Positions 43,936 to 56,047 of a DNA stretch of 64,000 nt are shown piece after piece. A model generated the notes under the pieces. It did not search any database and was not told where the DNA came from. It worked only from the letters and a program-made list of their open reading frames with translations. Every line of letters starts with the position of its first letter. Position 1 is the first letter of the stretch. Position numbers and translations under genes: made by a program. The stretch comes from Rhizophagus irregularis (Eukaryota; Glomeromycota; Glomeromycetes; Glomerales; Glomeraceae). The stretch covers positions 64,501 through 128,500 of the forward strand of contig NC_089453.1 in assembly GCF_026210795.1 (NCBI RefSeq), given 5' to 3'.

Positions 43936-45108
43936 TTGGCGGGAAAATTTTATTTATTCGAATCATAATTCAGGGTTATTTGCTCTGAAAATAAGCAAAT
44001 CAAATATTCAGTTTTTTATTAAACATACAGAATATTAATTTCAATTATCTCTCACTGTCTGCATAAGACTTGCAATATTCCTGACCAGAATATATAACAA
44101 TGAGGTTTTACATTTGTTAATAATATTTCCTATCAGAATTATTTCAAAAAGTTGTTTATATTGGATAAAATGCTTTTCGTCTTGGTACAGATAATCTCTT
44201 AACTTTATCTCCACGGAGAATTTCATCCGATTACTCGAACTAATTTGGATCTAGGGTACTATTCGCAATTCTGCGAGTCTGCGACTGATGTTATACCGAT
44301 GTTGTTAGCCGCAAATTTACTGTGGCTGCGGCTAAATTTGCATTAAGTAGGATAATTGGATAAAACCACTTCAACTGACGCACTAACATGCATGCTTTTG
44401 ACATTCATGCAGCTGATACTTATTTTGGCGTTTTATTTATAAATAATACTATTCCGGAATTAGAGTTTTTTTTTCATGAATCGGAAAATTTATAATCTGT
44501 AATTCATAAAATATTATTCTATAATTTTAACCCCGAATTTTAGTTTAGTCAATCCAGAATGTATTCTAAAATTAGAAAATACAAGAAAAATAATAAATAA
44601 CGTCTGAGCGTCTTGAATTTTGACAGACGTTTTATTAATTGATAACCCTTCCCCCCATTTTTTTTTTACTCCTCCCTTAAAATATCGGAGAAATTAATAA
44701 TTATTCCTTTCGTTCATCCTTTTCTATTTAAATAACAATGTTAACTTTTATGGTAAGTGTTATGGTCATAATCAGATCCTTCGTGAGAATTTTTAAAAGT
44801 TTCAAAGTAACACGATTTCATAATCCGAATTTTTATTATTGTTACAGCTAATATACATTATATCTTAGCGTAGTTTTTTTTAAAGATTATAATTGTATAA
44901 AAAAATATATGGATAGGGAAGTGAAAAAAAACCAGAAAGTTCTTTCAAGAAAATTTACTATCTACAAATTATAAAACGATCTATGAAGTCATTATCTAAA
45001 CTTTCATAAAGTAAATAAGAACTAAACGAAAATTAAAACTAATTTACATTTTATGAACAAATTAAATATTCTAATAGACAAAAAAACGACTCTTTCTATA
45101 ATGAAACT
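43936..45108. other. Intergenic spacer between convergent genes
   Basis: This is the shared 3' region of MEI4 (+) and the MATH-BTB gene (-). Nothing coding is supported. A GTTAGCCGCAAATTT segment near 44305 recalls TTAGCCGAAA repeats elsewhere but is short. Confidence 0.5.
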
Positions 45109-46460
45109 CTAAGAAGCCTCTTCTTTAGTAGGCTTTCCTGTATTAACAGGAGTTACTGGAAATAGTTCTGCCAAAATTTCATTAAGAATTTCCGCATATT
45201 GAGGATGATTAGCCAAATCCGATAAAATATTTTTGAACCCAGTTGTTTGTCTAATATGAACAAAGTTCAAAACAACGTATTTCATCGCATGTTCCTTTAA
45301 TTCTGGATATTTCCATGCAGTTCCAAACAAAAATTCTGCAGCGTCATTTACTGTCAAATAATTAAAAATCTCATTTTTTGCCTGTAAACGTAAATCATCT
45401 ATTAAATATTTATCAGCAATTCTAAAGAGATCCAAAGCAGTAATGTTAAATTGTTCTTCCTTTTTAAACGTGACTTTATTTGTGTAAAGGAATCGTAACA
45501 TCTCCAAAAAAGTTTGATAGTGAAAATCGGTAACTTCAATGACGTGATTGCATCTTGCTTGATGATTATTTACGTTATTATTAGAATTTCTTCTTTCTCT
45601 AGCTTGTTGTGGAGGTTCTGATTTGCCATTCGAATCTGATTCTAACCATTTCCCTTGAAATATCAATTGAAAATATTTAGATCTTGCGGAAAGAATCGAT
45701 GAATTGGCATAAATTGTGTGTCCTTGAATGTTGAATTGAACATCGGATGTTGCCGGGTTGTTTAATTGGCCTTCCCATGCTTTCACTAAATCTTGCGGAA
45801 TAAGATCAGGTAATTGAGGGTTACTAGGTAAAGGCCATTTTTGCGAAACCATTCCCATTTCAGCTCGATCAAATTCAACACCAAATAAAACATGTTCCGG
45901 TAAATTTGCTTTATTAAAGAAAGCTTCCCAACCTATAAATTTATAAAAAAAATCAAATTAATATTTATTATAATAAATCGATCTGTTAAATACGCATGTA
46001 TTAAAAAACATACCCCATCCAGATAATTTAGCTGAGAACGAGTTCATTTTTACAGATTGTCTCTTAAGAAAAATCTGATTTCTTGCGTTTTTCAAATATA
46101 ATTTAGCAGTTAATATACTCCTTCTTGACCATATGCCACTAGAGTTTGCCTCTTCATGATTTGGTATGGCAAAAAGAAATGCTGCGCAATGGCCAGGTTC
46201 TTCTGAAGAGTTCTAAAAAACAAATAGATATTATAAAATTAAGTTTAGAAATTTTATTAAAAAGAAGATAAAATCAATAATTTTAAGATCTAATGTAATC
46301 TTAATTATATTATGCGTACAGGAATGAACTCGAGTTGCCAAAACATATCGTGGGAAGTGGCAAAAGGAGGACTATATACAGTTGTGTCAATCTTAGAAAC
46401 ACTAGAAAGAAGGAATTCATAACAACTTTTGGTTTTAAGAGTTTTGAGAGTCGAAGACAT
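45109..46460 (-). CDS. MATH-BTB domain protein (SPOP-like)
   Basis: Three exons on the minus strand (46460-46320, 46212-46014, 45932-45109) join in phase to 387 residues, close to SPOP (374). The MATH fold covers about residues 12-140: CYEFLLSSVSK, VYSPPF, WQLEFIP, then GHCAAFLFAIPN and WSRRSILTAKLYLKN. The BTB domain starts near residue 175 (TSDVQFNIQGHTIYANSSIL, AR.KYFQLIFQGKW). It contains a low-complexity Asn/Arg/Gln insert, then FHYQTFLEMLRFLYTNKV and a BACK-like helical tail. Proteins of this build are substrate adaptors of Cullin-3 ubiquitin ligases, MATH binding the target and BTB the cullin. The upstream in-frame ATG at 46628 is less likely, as it would add a non-MATH leader. Confidence 0.88.
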
Positions 46461-47981
46461 GACTAAAAAAAAGAAAAAAAGAAAGAAGCAAGAATATATG
46501 ACAGAGTTTTGACAGAAATTTTTATGCGGAATTGTTAGAAAATTGAGAAGCTTAAAGTTTAAGCACAGCAAATAAATGTAGTATCTAAATAATGTTACGA
46601 GAATGTTACACGAAACGCGATTACACAAAAAATTTATTACAACAGTAAAAAACGTGCGATACTTTAGGAATCGCTTCTCAACTATACCAAACTATTTTTT
46701 TTTTAAACAAATTCAAGACGGTAAGAAATAAGGAAAATACCGATACCGATACGGTTGAGATAATTTTCTCCCTTTATATATAATCGAGTAGATTTGATCA
46801 GTAGTTAATCAGTAATCAATAATATCAATAATTACGCTCTAATTTCAAATTTGTATGTTATGGTGATGCAAGTGGAACTCATGACCTTTTGACAATACAT
46901 ATTTGGTATAGGTTTCTGTATGTTCATATGATATATTCAGGGGTTACAATCATAAAAAAAAAACAATGTCAACTTATGTGACTGACCAAACTTAAGATGA
47001 TCGAGATTTAATTTGTTGATCTTCCTAAACGGTATATTAAAGGTATTTAAAAAGGAAATAGTGTTTAATTTTCTGCCGCAAATTTTTTTACAATGTCGCA
47101 CATTTATATAACAAAGAGTGAATCTTGCCTTTTTTCTCATTAATTTTTGGAAAGAAAAGTAATTGACTTTTATTAAAAAAAATATACAATAAATATTCTA
47201 AAATTCAAGTTTCATATTCGGCTGCATAAATTCAATAATTTGATTATGTAATACAGACTAGGAATTATAAGGTAATTCTTGTTAACTCGAGCCGAATAAT
47301 GATGTCTGCCAGAATTAAGTTAGGTAATTTATTATATACTTGTTTATTGTAATTTTATTTATTATAACCAATAACGATAACTAAAATAGCTATTCGTAAA
47401 TTGTAAAAATTAATGTGCACACTCAAAGAAATGAACGTAAATAATCAATAAATACTAAGTACGTACCTAGTATTTGTTTGTATCATTTTATGCATTTTAA
47501 TAATGGAGATCTAGTCCAAGAATGTGCACAATATTGGATTACACTTATCATTTATGCAAGTTGTTTAATCAAAATCATCTAGATATATATTTTTCCCGTG
47601 GACTTTTGATCGGTCATATGGTGGATATATGCAATATTAATAAATAATGTTTTAGATAATTATGATATACAATACAACTTTAAAATATGCATTTTACAAT
47701 GTCCGTATGAGAAAATAAGGCTTGATATTTGATTCAGCAAATGCTCTTTAACGATTATGGTTGATAATAAATAAAAATATCGTATATTTTTTATTTTTTA
47801 TTTTTTGGAAAATAAGTTTATAAGGGTCGATCATTACACTCTACTTATTATTAAAAATTTTTTTGTCTATTTGATTATAATGGTTGCACAAACGTGAGTA
47901 TAAAATACCGAAATAAGAGTCTTCGCTAGTTTAATTTACAATTACTGTATCACAATTATCTCAAGTCTTTAACATATAAGT
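46461..47981. other. Divergent intergenic region
   Basis: About 1.5 kb lies between the MATH-BTB start (-) and the FANCD2 start (+). No gene is supported. The short minus readings at 46937-47140 are phenylalanine/lysine-rich and lack homology. Promoters of both genes presumably lie here; I saw no distinctive motif. Confidence 0.5.
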
Positions 47982-50900
47982 ATGTCTCTAGGACAAAAGT
48001 CAATATTTCATATTCTAACTTCCGAAGCTGGTTTAAAGTTGAAAAGTAATGGAGAAGGGCCACACGAACTGGGTAGGATATGTTGAACGCGTGAATACGC
48101 AAAGTATTTTACACAGCGATTTTTCATACCAATGACGCGTCTTTCAAAGATTATGTCAAGACGGAAAAATCAAAAATTTTTATTAATTGATTTTTTGAGA
48201 CCGAATTCAAACTGATTAATCTTTTGTTCAACACTTTTAAACTTTAAATAGGGATAGAACCTTCAACTTTTCGACGCGAACTTTGTCAAAAGTTAATGTC
48301 GCATCCGCAGTATCCCGATCCTATTATTGATCAATTTTTAGAAGCATTACAAGAATTATTGGACGAGGATCCAGCACAGTTTATGACGTGTTTAAAACCT
48401 CTTTTGGTGAACGGAGAATCAAGATTGTAATTAATAAAAAAAACTTCGTTGATTTTCTTAATCTTAATTTATTATTGACCATAAAAATCTTTATCAATTA
48501 GCGGTACAGATAGTTTGATTAGAATTCTATTGGGTATCGATGTTATCCAATCAAAACTATTTGACCAATTATTAGAGAGATTACCGACATTCATTTCAGA
48601 GTCGGATAATGATAGCGTTGAATCACCAATTCCACGATTGATATTACAACAATTGAAATGGCTAGAGTATACAGTTGACCCTCTTCGTTTAACAGAAAAA
48701 ATCTTGGAGGTAAAGACATTATAAATATGATAATTGTATTTGATGATCTATTATTAAACTAGATTTTGATTATTATATCCAAATTATCCTAAAGATGATA
48801 CCCATCACTCCTTTAGACATCCAAAGAGAAATTATAATAAATTTACCTGAAATTATTAACGATTCAGAACAGATGGTAATGAATGTATTTAAGAATACAA
48901 TAATATAGAATGATTACCCATAATATAATATCCTTTTCTTTAAATACTTTTAGACGGTTATTAAGGCTCTTATAGATTTAATGGACCAAAGCCATCGATT
49001 AATAGTCCCCATTCTTGATGCACTCTCTAATTTTATAATACAAGAAGATTATATGTGTAAAATTCGCGAAACAGTCTTTGATCAGCTTGAATCAGCAGAT
49101 TTGGAAGATTTACCACTTATTATCAAGTTCTTGCTTCAGACGGCTACACTTGAAGATGCTTTTATAGTATGTTTCATTGATAATTTTATTTTGACAAATT
49201 TTATGTGGTTGAAGTCTTAATAAATTATCTTGTAGATTATTAAACAAATTAGGGAAAGAGTCGATTTTCGTTCAATAGGAAAATTACAAAACGAAGCAAA
49301 CCAATCGAAATGTAATCAAAAGAAGAAAAAGGAACAAGTTCCTGAATCTTTGATTCTTGATTCAATTAAAAACGGAATTCAATTTCATAAGTTCATTATG
49401 GACGCTTGGATTAAAGCAATCAATGATATCAAAGTGACGGTACAAGTTTTGGCTCATATAATTTTTTAAAAAGATTTTAAATCTTAAAAAAATTGACTTG
49501 CTTTTTTTTTTATTTTTAGACAAAACACATGATCATTGACGTTTTGGTTTTGTTGATTATGCATTCAATCCCGGGTGCAAAGAAAAAAGTTGAAAATATA
49601 TTCCGTAAAAAGATTGAAAGTGGCCTTTTTACAAGGGAGCTTTTAGAAGAAGCCATTACGTGTCACTATGAAGGTTTGCAAGAATATTTTAATAATATTA
49701 TTTCACTTTCGGAAAGCCTTCTTCGATCAAGTCAACAGCAAGCAACATTAGCACGGGCTGCTTGTTCATTATATAAAAGTTCTTTCATGGTATTCGAAAC
49801 TTATGAACAACAAGAAATTATAGCCTCGTTAGTAACACATATTGGGAGTGGTTCAAATACTGAGGCAGATTCTGCACTATCAGTACTTTCACATCTCGTT
49901 GAAACTGATCTCGTAAAAATATGCCGATTCACAATTTTTGTGAAAGGGATCTTGGATTATTTGGATAACCTATTAATAGATCAAATTAGAATATTATTTG
50001 ATGTGTTAAGTAAACTAATATGTGAGGTAAATTTACTAACTTCTTAATGTTTAAAGAAGTTATTTGATCAACGAGTTTTAATTAAAATTGAAATTATTGA
50101 AGGACGCTAACTACGGGGATGGTAGAAGTGGCTTACTTTCTGAGTTTTCAATTGTTATTCAAAAACAATTGTCGAATCCTAGTGAAAAATACAAACAGAT
50201 CGGTGTCATTGGAGCTTTAGCTTTGGTGAAAACTTTGGGCGCCAAAGAATTAAGTTCAAATGATGTTGACCCAAATTCTGGTAAGTTGCAAATTTTTTAT
50301 TAATATTTAATCAAATTACTAAAATACTTTCTATTAGGTTTAAAGGACTCAGAGAAACGTAATCCATTCTTAGATATAGTAAAAGAAACTCTTACTAAAA
50401 TTGAGCGACATTGTGTGAGATCAATGGTAGAGTAAACATAATTTAATCGTTTTTACGTATTCACTATTTTATCTTGAAATTTATTCTCTACTTTTTAAAG
50501 GCTTGTCTTTCTTTTGCGTTTGACGAGCTCGCCTATTTCATTTCTCATGATCTTTTAGATGAGGATCTCGTCATTTGGATCAATGATAAATTAGCTTCTC
50601 CATTTCAAGATTACTTTATCTTAGATGAAGATGACATATCAGTCTATAATAAGGAGGCTTATCATTTACCACGGATACCAATCGAACCCTGGATGAAGAT
50701 AGATGTAAAAAAATAAATCACTCAACTCGTTTTGTTATTTTATTAGTCCTTATTTTATTCTCACGATTTATTACATTTGAACATAAATAGGGTGAATTAT
50801 TAAATATTATATACCCTTTATTATGTGAGCCTTATGTATCCGCAGACGTACGCACAAGTCTTGGTGTAAAACGTGATTGGATAATGAGCTCTTGTTCAAT

Positions 50901-53668
50901 GTTTAAATTATGGCAAGCGTGTGAAAAGGCCAAAAATAAAGGATCATTAGAAGAGATCGATGCCTTGTTGGGCATGGGGATACTCATGTACGAAAAACAA
51001 ACAGCAGAAGTAAGGGTTTTTTTTTTTGTATTTTCTTCAAGTTTATCTTTTTTTTTCTTTTTTTTTTGTTGATTATTATATTTCCTAGCATATGAAAAGT
51101 AACAACTATACAAAATTAATGTACGAAACTGCATGTAACGCATTATTTTATGCTATTAACTGGTAGGCTATATTGTTCATTTCACTTCTTTTTCTAAGAT
51201 TAAAGACTCGGATTAAGATATTTCATAACGGTTTATGAAAATAAATTGAATTTTTTTTTTTATATATTCACTAAAATAATTAGGTTCCGAGAGATTGTCA
51301 ACGCATTTTGGAGTCAATCGGATATTGATGATACAACATGTAGTAAGTTTTATTCTCTTTATTTACCGATTTTATTTACCTACCTTATTAATAAGAAGTA
51401 AATTTGTTCGATTTGTTAGAAAAAATAATAACAAGATTACAGAATATAAATGAATTAGAGAACCTTTTGACCGAGTTATTAAAAATAACTCCAACCTTTC
51501 AGCCCTTTGGATTTGGAGTACCTACACAAAAATCAGTTACAAAAGTCAGGGCTATTGCCATACCAATTGATACTTCACAAAGAAATATTATTAGAGCAGG
51601 CAAGACAGCAAGAAGATCGGCTATTAGTAAAGGAAAGATCATAAGTGCTCGTAGAATTGAAGAACAAGAAGAGGAACAAAGCAAAATTAATGATTCTGTT
51701 CCGCAGTTTATGTGCGCTGCGGATTTAAGACCTTTAATGCGCGAACTTGAAATGGAAACATTTGGTATCTTAAAGTATGGAGAATTCAAAAAGTCTCAAG
51801 TTGATTATGACGATAACGATGATGGATCTAAAGATAAAGAAGTTTGTGATGATGAAATTCGTTTAAAACCTAAAGAAATCATTTATCTTCTTGAAGACCT
51901 TAATCGAAAGCTTGAACACAAAATATCACCATCATCTATGAATATACCTTTTTTCGCTAAGAAGTTTAAAAAGAACGAAATCAATACAAAATCTAAAGGA
52001 TTTGACTTAATTTCGCGACAGTCCGCATTGGAGATTGTTAGTACAGTCTCCGAAAAGTATTTGCCACTTCTATTAACTCAATTTGAGTCAATTTGTAACT
52101 TGCTCGATCCGGACAATGATGTCTTGTTAGAAAGAAATGAGTTAAATGAAACCCAAAAGTGTCTTGAGTTATTACTTGAAATAATTCATCGACTGGTTTC
52201 ATGGTCTGATTTGAAGAGTCCGGATAATGTACAGACATTAATCAACATTTTGAACCAAATTTCTTCAAGAGATGATTCTTTAACCGAATCCACGACTACT
52301 TCAATTCAACGTGATTGTCTTCAAAAATCTATCACGGATGTATTTGAATATTTACTTAAATTTTCATCAAAACTTCCAACTGCAAATTTGGCTATTTTAT
52401 TTCATAAGATACTTTGTAAAGTTAATGAACTCGCACCTGATCCAAATGAATTATCCGTTAAATTCGGAGATATTGCACGATATTTTGCAACTTATCAATG
52501 GCAGGATCGAAAACAATTGAAGCCTTCCTCAATTGTATATCTTATACAACAAGATATTCATTATTCGATAGATAAAATAGAAAGAATCAAATACTATGCT
52601 GATTTAGTCCTTCCCTCTCTTGAAAATAATGAAGAAAAAGTATTACAAGAAAATCCATTATTTAATAAGGATACGTTTCAACACTTCTACAAGGCCTTAT
52701 CTATAGAGTTAATTGAAACTTTACGGGAATTTAAGATGAATGGGACTACAGAAGAAATCCTAACGCAATTTACCAGCATGGTTTATTGTTGGCAAAGATT
52801 GGTTTCTTTTATAAAGAAAAATCATAAGCGTGTTATACTCTCCGTGGTGTTGAGATATGGTCGTGGTTTTATTGATTTGTTTGTCAAAAAAATGTTGCCA
52901 TTCATAGATGAGAGTTTCAAGTTACATCGAGATGTAACATTGATAATTTTTAAAGATTTTCAGAACGCAACTCGGAATATTCAGACGCTTTGCACTCATG
53001 TGAAGGTAGCTAAAGATACTATGTTGGCTGCAATGGTCCCAGCTGTAAAAAAGTCTTTGGAGATAGTAATCTTCCAAGTTAAGGCTATGTTACAACATAA
53101 TGGATATCCTCCAGAAGCATTTTTCATGGGAGCTCTCAAATGTCGCGATATTGAAGGAAATATAGTTGATCCTAATATGCCTATAGACGAGGATACAAGA
53201 GATGAAGTAAATTCAGTTCTGAATGATGATGATGACGACGACGGTGATGATGAAGACATAGAGAAAATTGAAGAAGAAAAGCAAGATGAAAATGAGGAAG
53301 ATGATGATAATGAGATTGCATCAGAGACTTCAAGATCTGCCGATAAAATTCGTGAACGGAAAGGTAAAAAGAAAACTAATACCCCGCAATTTGAAGAAAT
53401 GGAAGATGGCTCATCTGAGAAGAATGACGGCCATATAACTGAAGACGAAGAAGTAGACGATGCATCAGTTGCAAAGACTGATTCGATAAATTCTGATGTA
53501 GAACAGGATATAATTGAACTCTTAGATGAATATATTGAAGAGAAAGAATTAGAGAGTTATAATAGAAAGCGTAGCGAGTGTTCTGCAGATGATGATGAAA
53601 ATGAGTCAGCGGCAGCATCCTCTTCCAAATCAACGCATAAACGATTAAGAATGGAGTCAAATAAATAG
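47982..53668 (+). CDS. FANCD2: FANCD2, Fanconi anaemia ID-complex subunit
   Basis: Fourteen exons join in phase to 1523 residues: 47982-48072, 48252-48426, 48502-48709, 48795-48875, 48954-49166, 49236-49439, 49520-50026, 50103-50280, 50338-50426, 50501-50704, 50791-51009, 51089-51162, 51284-51342, 51399-53668. FANCD2 hallmarks are SLIRILLGIDVIQ, PRLILQQLKWLE, LPLIIKFLLQTAT, NWFREIVNAFW, LPFIDESFKLHRD and KKSLEIVIFQVKAML with EAFFMGALKCRDIEG. IFVKGILDYLDN contains the lysine (codon 49943-49945, residue 466 here) equivalent to the ubiquitin-acceptor lysine of human FANCD2. The C-terminus is a long acidic Asp/Glu tail ending in a basic KRLRMESNK. With FANCI it forms the clamp that marks inter-strand crosslinks for repair. 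Human FANCD2 is 1451 residues. The start MSLGQKSIFHILTS is the first Met of the conserved N-terminal segment. Confidence 0.93.
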
Positions 53669-54063
53669 AAATAAATGACAATTCAATGTAATAAAGATTA
53701 TAATTATAATATATTGTTCCAATTTACAATTGGAAATTTATCTTAAAAAAATTATCCAATAAAATTTTGCAAATCTTATTTGAAGCAGTATAACGTAACA
53801 ATTTTTTTGATTCACATAATGAAAAATTTCTAGTTGTACAAATTCACTACCGCATTTTGAAAGTAAAAATATACGTATTTTATGGTTCACGGCAGGTTTG
53901 GTTTTTTTTTAAATTTGTGCTTATGAGTTGTAATAATATTTATAAACATTATCTATCATTCGTGGCAGAAATTCTTTTTTAAGCCACTTTTTGTTCGTTT
54001 GGTTTGAATTTTTTAAATAATTAACGTTAAAAGTAATACTAGCTTTTTTTTTTATAAAAAAAA
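53669..54063. other. Intergenic spacer
   Basis: Terminator of FANCD2 and promoter of the lyase-like gene. AT-rich, with no additional feature recognised. Confidence 0.5.
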
Positions 54064-55461
54064 ATGACGTTCTTGAGATCTAAAATTATAGTTTTTATAT
54101 TCGTTGCTACAATATTCTTTCTTATATTTTGGCCAACAAATCCAACAAATTATTATTCAAAACAATCATGTGTTGGACAAAATAGTAATTCGCCAATCGA
54201 AAATAATGGACCAGGACCAGTTATTGATGCAATTAGAACAACAACTATAACGGATTTAAAAGGAGAGCAGAAAGAATATTTAAATGCAAAGGGATATATT
54301 ACATATCTTCATACACTTCGTAAACAACATAAAACAGCAATAGCATCATTAACACGTAACGCAGATAGAGCAGTAGCAAATAATACAGTATATTCAGTAA
54401 CATTAAAACCACAATTACCACCGTCAGGAGATCCGCATGATTATATGTCGTTGGGAAGATATTTTTGGCCTGATCCAACTAAACCTGATGGATTGCCATA
54501 TATTCGTAAAGATGGTTATGTTAATCCCGAGTTTTTTACTGTTCTAGACTATGTTTTTATGAGACAAATGTTTAGAGAAGTCCAAGATTTAGGATTCGCA
54601 TATTTTTTTACTAGAAATGAAACTTATGTTCAAAAGGCTACGTATCGTATTAGAGAATGGTTCTTAGATGAAAAAACTAAGATGAACCCAAATTTAAACT
54701 ATGCTGGATTTAGAAAAGGGGAAGTCATAGGATGGAAAACTGGCGTTTTGGATTTTCATCAAATATTTAGAATGTTACAAGCAATACCGCTTATGAGATA
54801 TTCGAATCAATGGGATCCTAGCATTGAAGTAGGATTAAAGGCATGGTTATCGGAATATTATGTGTGGTTTACTACATCTAAAATGGGTAGAGGAGAAGGG
54901 AAAGCAAAGAATAATCATGGTACATTTTATGATGTACAAGCATTATTTTTATTAGATTATCTTGGTAGATATGATGAAGCAAAAGCTTTTGCTAAACAAT
55001 CTATAGAAAATCGGATAAATAAAGGTATATTACCAACAGGACAACAACCACATGAAACCGAAAGGCCGACATCATGGTTTTATTCAATATTTAACTTGCA
55101 AGGTTTATTTATGTTAGCTGAAAGAGCTGATCATTTTGAAATCGATGCTTGGAATTATGTCGGACCTGAAGGTCAAAGTATACGTAAAGCTGTTGACTAT
55201 TTATTACCTTATGCTTTAAATGATGGTAAAGGTTGGCCTGTACCCAATATTAAAGGTTTTGAAATGAATGATTATGTTAAAATTTTAGAATTATCTTATA
55301 TTATTTGGGGGGACGAAAAATATTTAAATTCTGTCGAAGAATTAAGACCAAAAGCTAAAGCTGAACAAGCTGCTGGTCTTAAATTGGCTAAATGGGAAGA
55401 TAATTATCTTTGTAACATAGCTTTATTGACTAATCGCTTACTTTGGACTTGTTTATATTAA
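54064..55461 (+). CDS. Alginate-lyase-like polysaccharide lyase, membrane-anchored
   Basis: A single exon of 465 residues. A short basic start (MTFLRSK) and hydrophobic segment at residues 8-23 form a signal anchor, so the enzyme should face the ER/Golgi lumen or cell exterior. The body is an (alpha/alpha) toroid-type lyase: DPHDYMSLGRYFWPDPTKPD (residues 123-142), DGYVNP, GWKTGVLDFHQIFRM, and the catalytic-type NNHGTFYD at 283-290 (His285, Tyr289), as in the alginate lyase superfamily fold (PF05426-like). Fungal members occur in soil and wood fungi and act on uronic-acid or related polysaccharides by beta-elimination. The actual substrate here is unknown. There are no introns, unlike its neighbours. 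Confidence 0.85.
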   Translation: MTFLRSKIIVFIFVATIFFLIFWPTNPTNYYSKQSCVGQNSNSPIENNGPGPVIDAIRTTTITDLKGEQKEYLNAKGYITYLHTLRKQHKTAIASLTRNADRAVANNTVYSVTLKPQLPPSGDPHDYMSLGRYFWPDPTKPDGLPYIRKDGYVNPEFFTVLDYVFMRQMFREVQDLGFAYFFTRNETYVQKATYRIREWFLDEKTKMNPNLNYAGFRKGEVIGWKTGVLDFHQIFRMLQAIPLMRYSNQWDPSIEVGLKAWLSEYYVWFTTSKMGRGEGKAKNNHGTFYDVQALFLLDYLGRYDEAKAFAKQSIENRINKGILPTGQQPHETERPTSWFYSIFNLQGLFMLAERADHFEIDAWNYVGPEGQSIRKAVDYLLPYALNDGKGWPVPNIKGFEMNDYVKILELSYIIWGDEKYLNSVEELRPKAKAEQAAGLKLAKWEDNYLCNIALLTNRLLWTCLY

Positions 55462-56047
55462 TAATATAATGTATTTAAAAAAAAAAACATTTGGAATAAT
55501 TATTAGGAAACTTAGATATTTTAATAAATCAATATTATTATTATAAAAGTTAATTATTAATTATGAATTTGATCCATACAGTATGCCCTAAATTTTCACT
55601 GATGTTTCTGTTATGTTTGGAAAATGATCAACAATTAGGAAATAGAAAAGTTCTAAGCGAAACTGAATACTATTATAAAACTTGATACATAACGATAAGT
55701 AAATCTTATGATTAATTTATTTTTGAAAATTAAGTATGAAATTAGAATTGTTTATAGTTTGAAATTAAATGATTATAAAATATTAAAATATAATCTTGGA
55801 TATATATTTAATATTACAAATTATTAGTGACTAATTATCAATAGTTCTTTATATACTTTAAATATTTTAAAATTATTATCTGTAATTCAGAGATTACCAT
55901 TTGGATAATAGGTAGTACAGTAATTATATATTATACAATAAATTTGCCAACAGTCCAACCACTTTTATTAAAAATATATAAATCGTTTGGATATAAATAT
56001 TACATATTACATATTAAATATATTAAATAATTATATTACCCAATCAT
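55462..56047. other. Intergenic spacer between convergent genes
   Basis: AT-rich 3' region shared by the lyase-like gene (+) and RPC4 (-). No feature recognised. Confidence 0.5.

Noticed and set aside
46937-47140. Minus-strand 67-codon reading between genes
   Set aside because: No homology, no good context, and composition like random AT-rich DNA.
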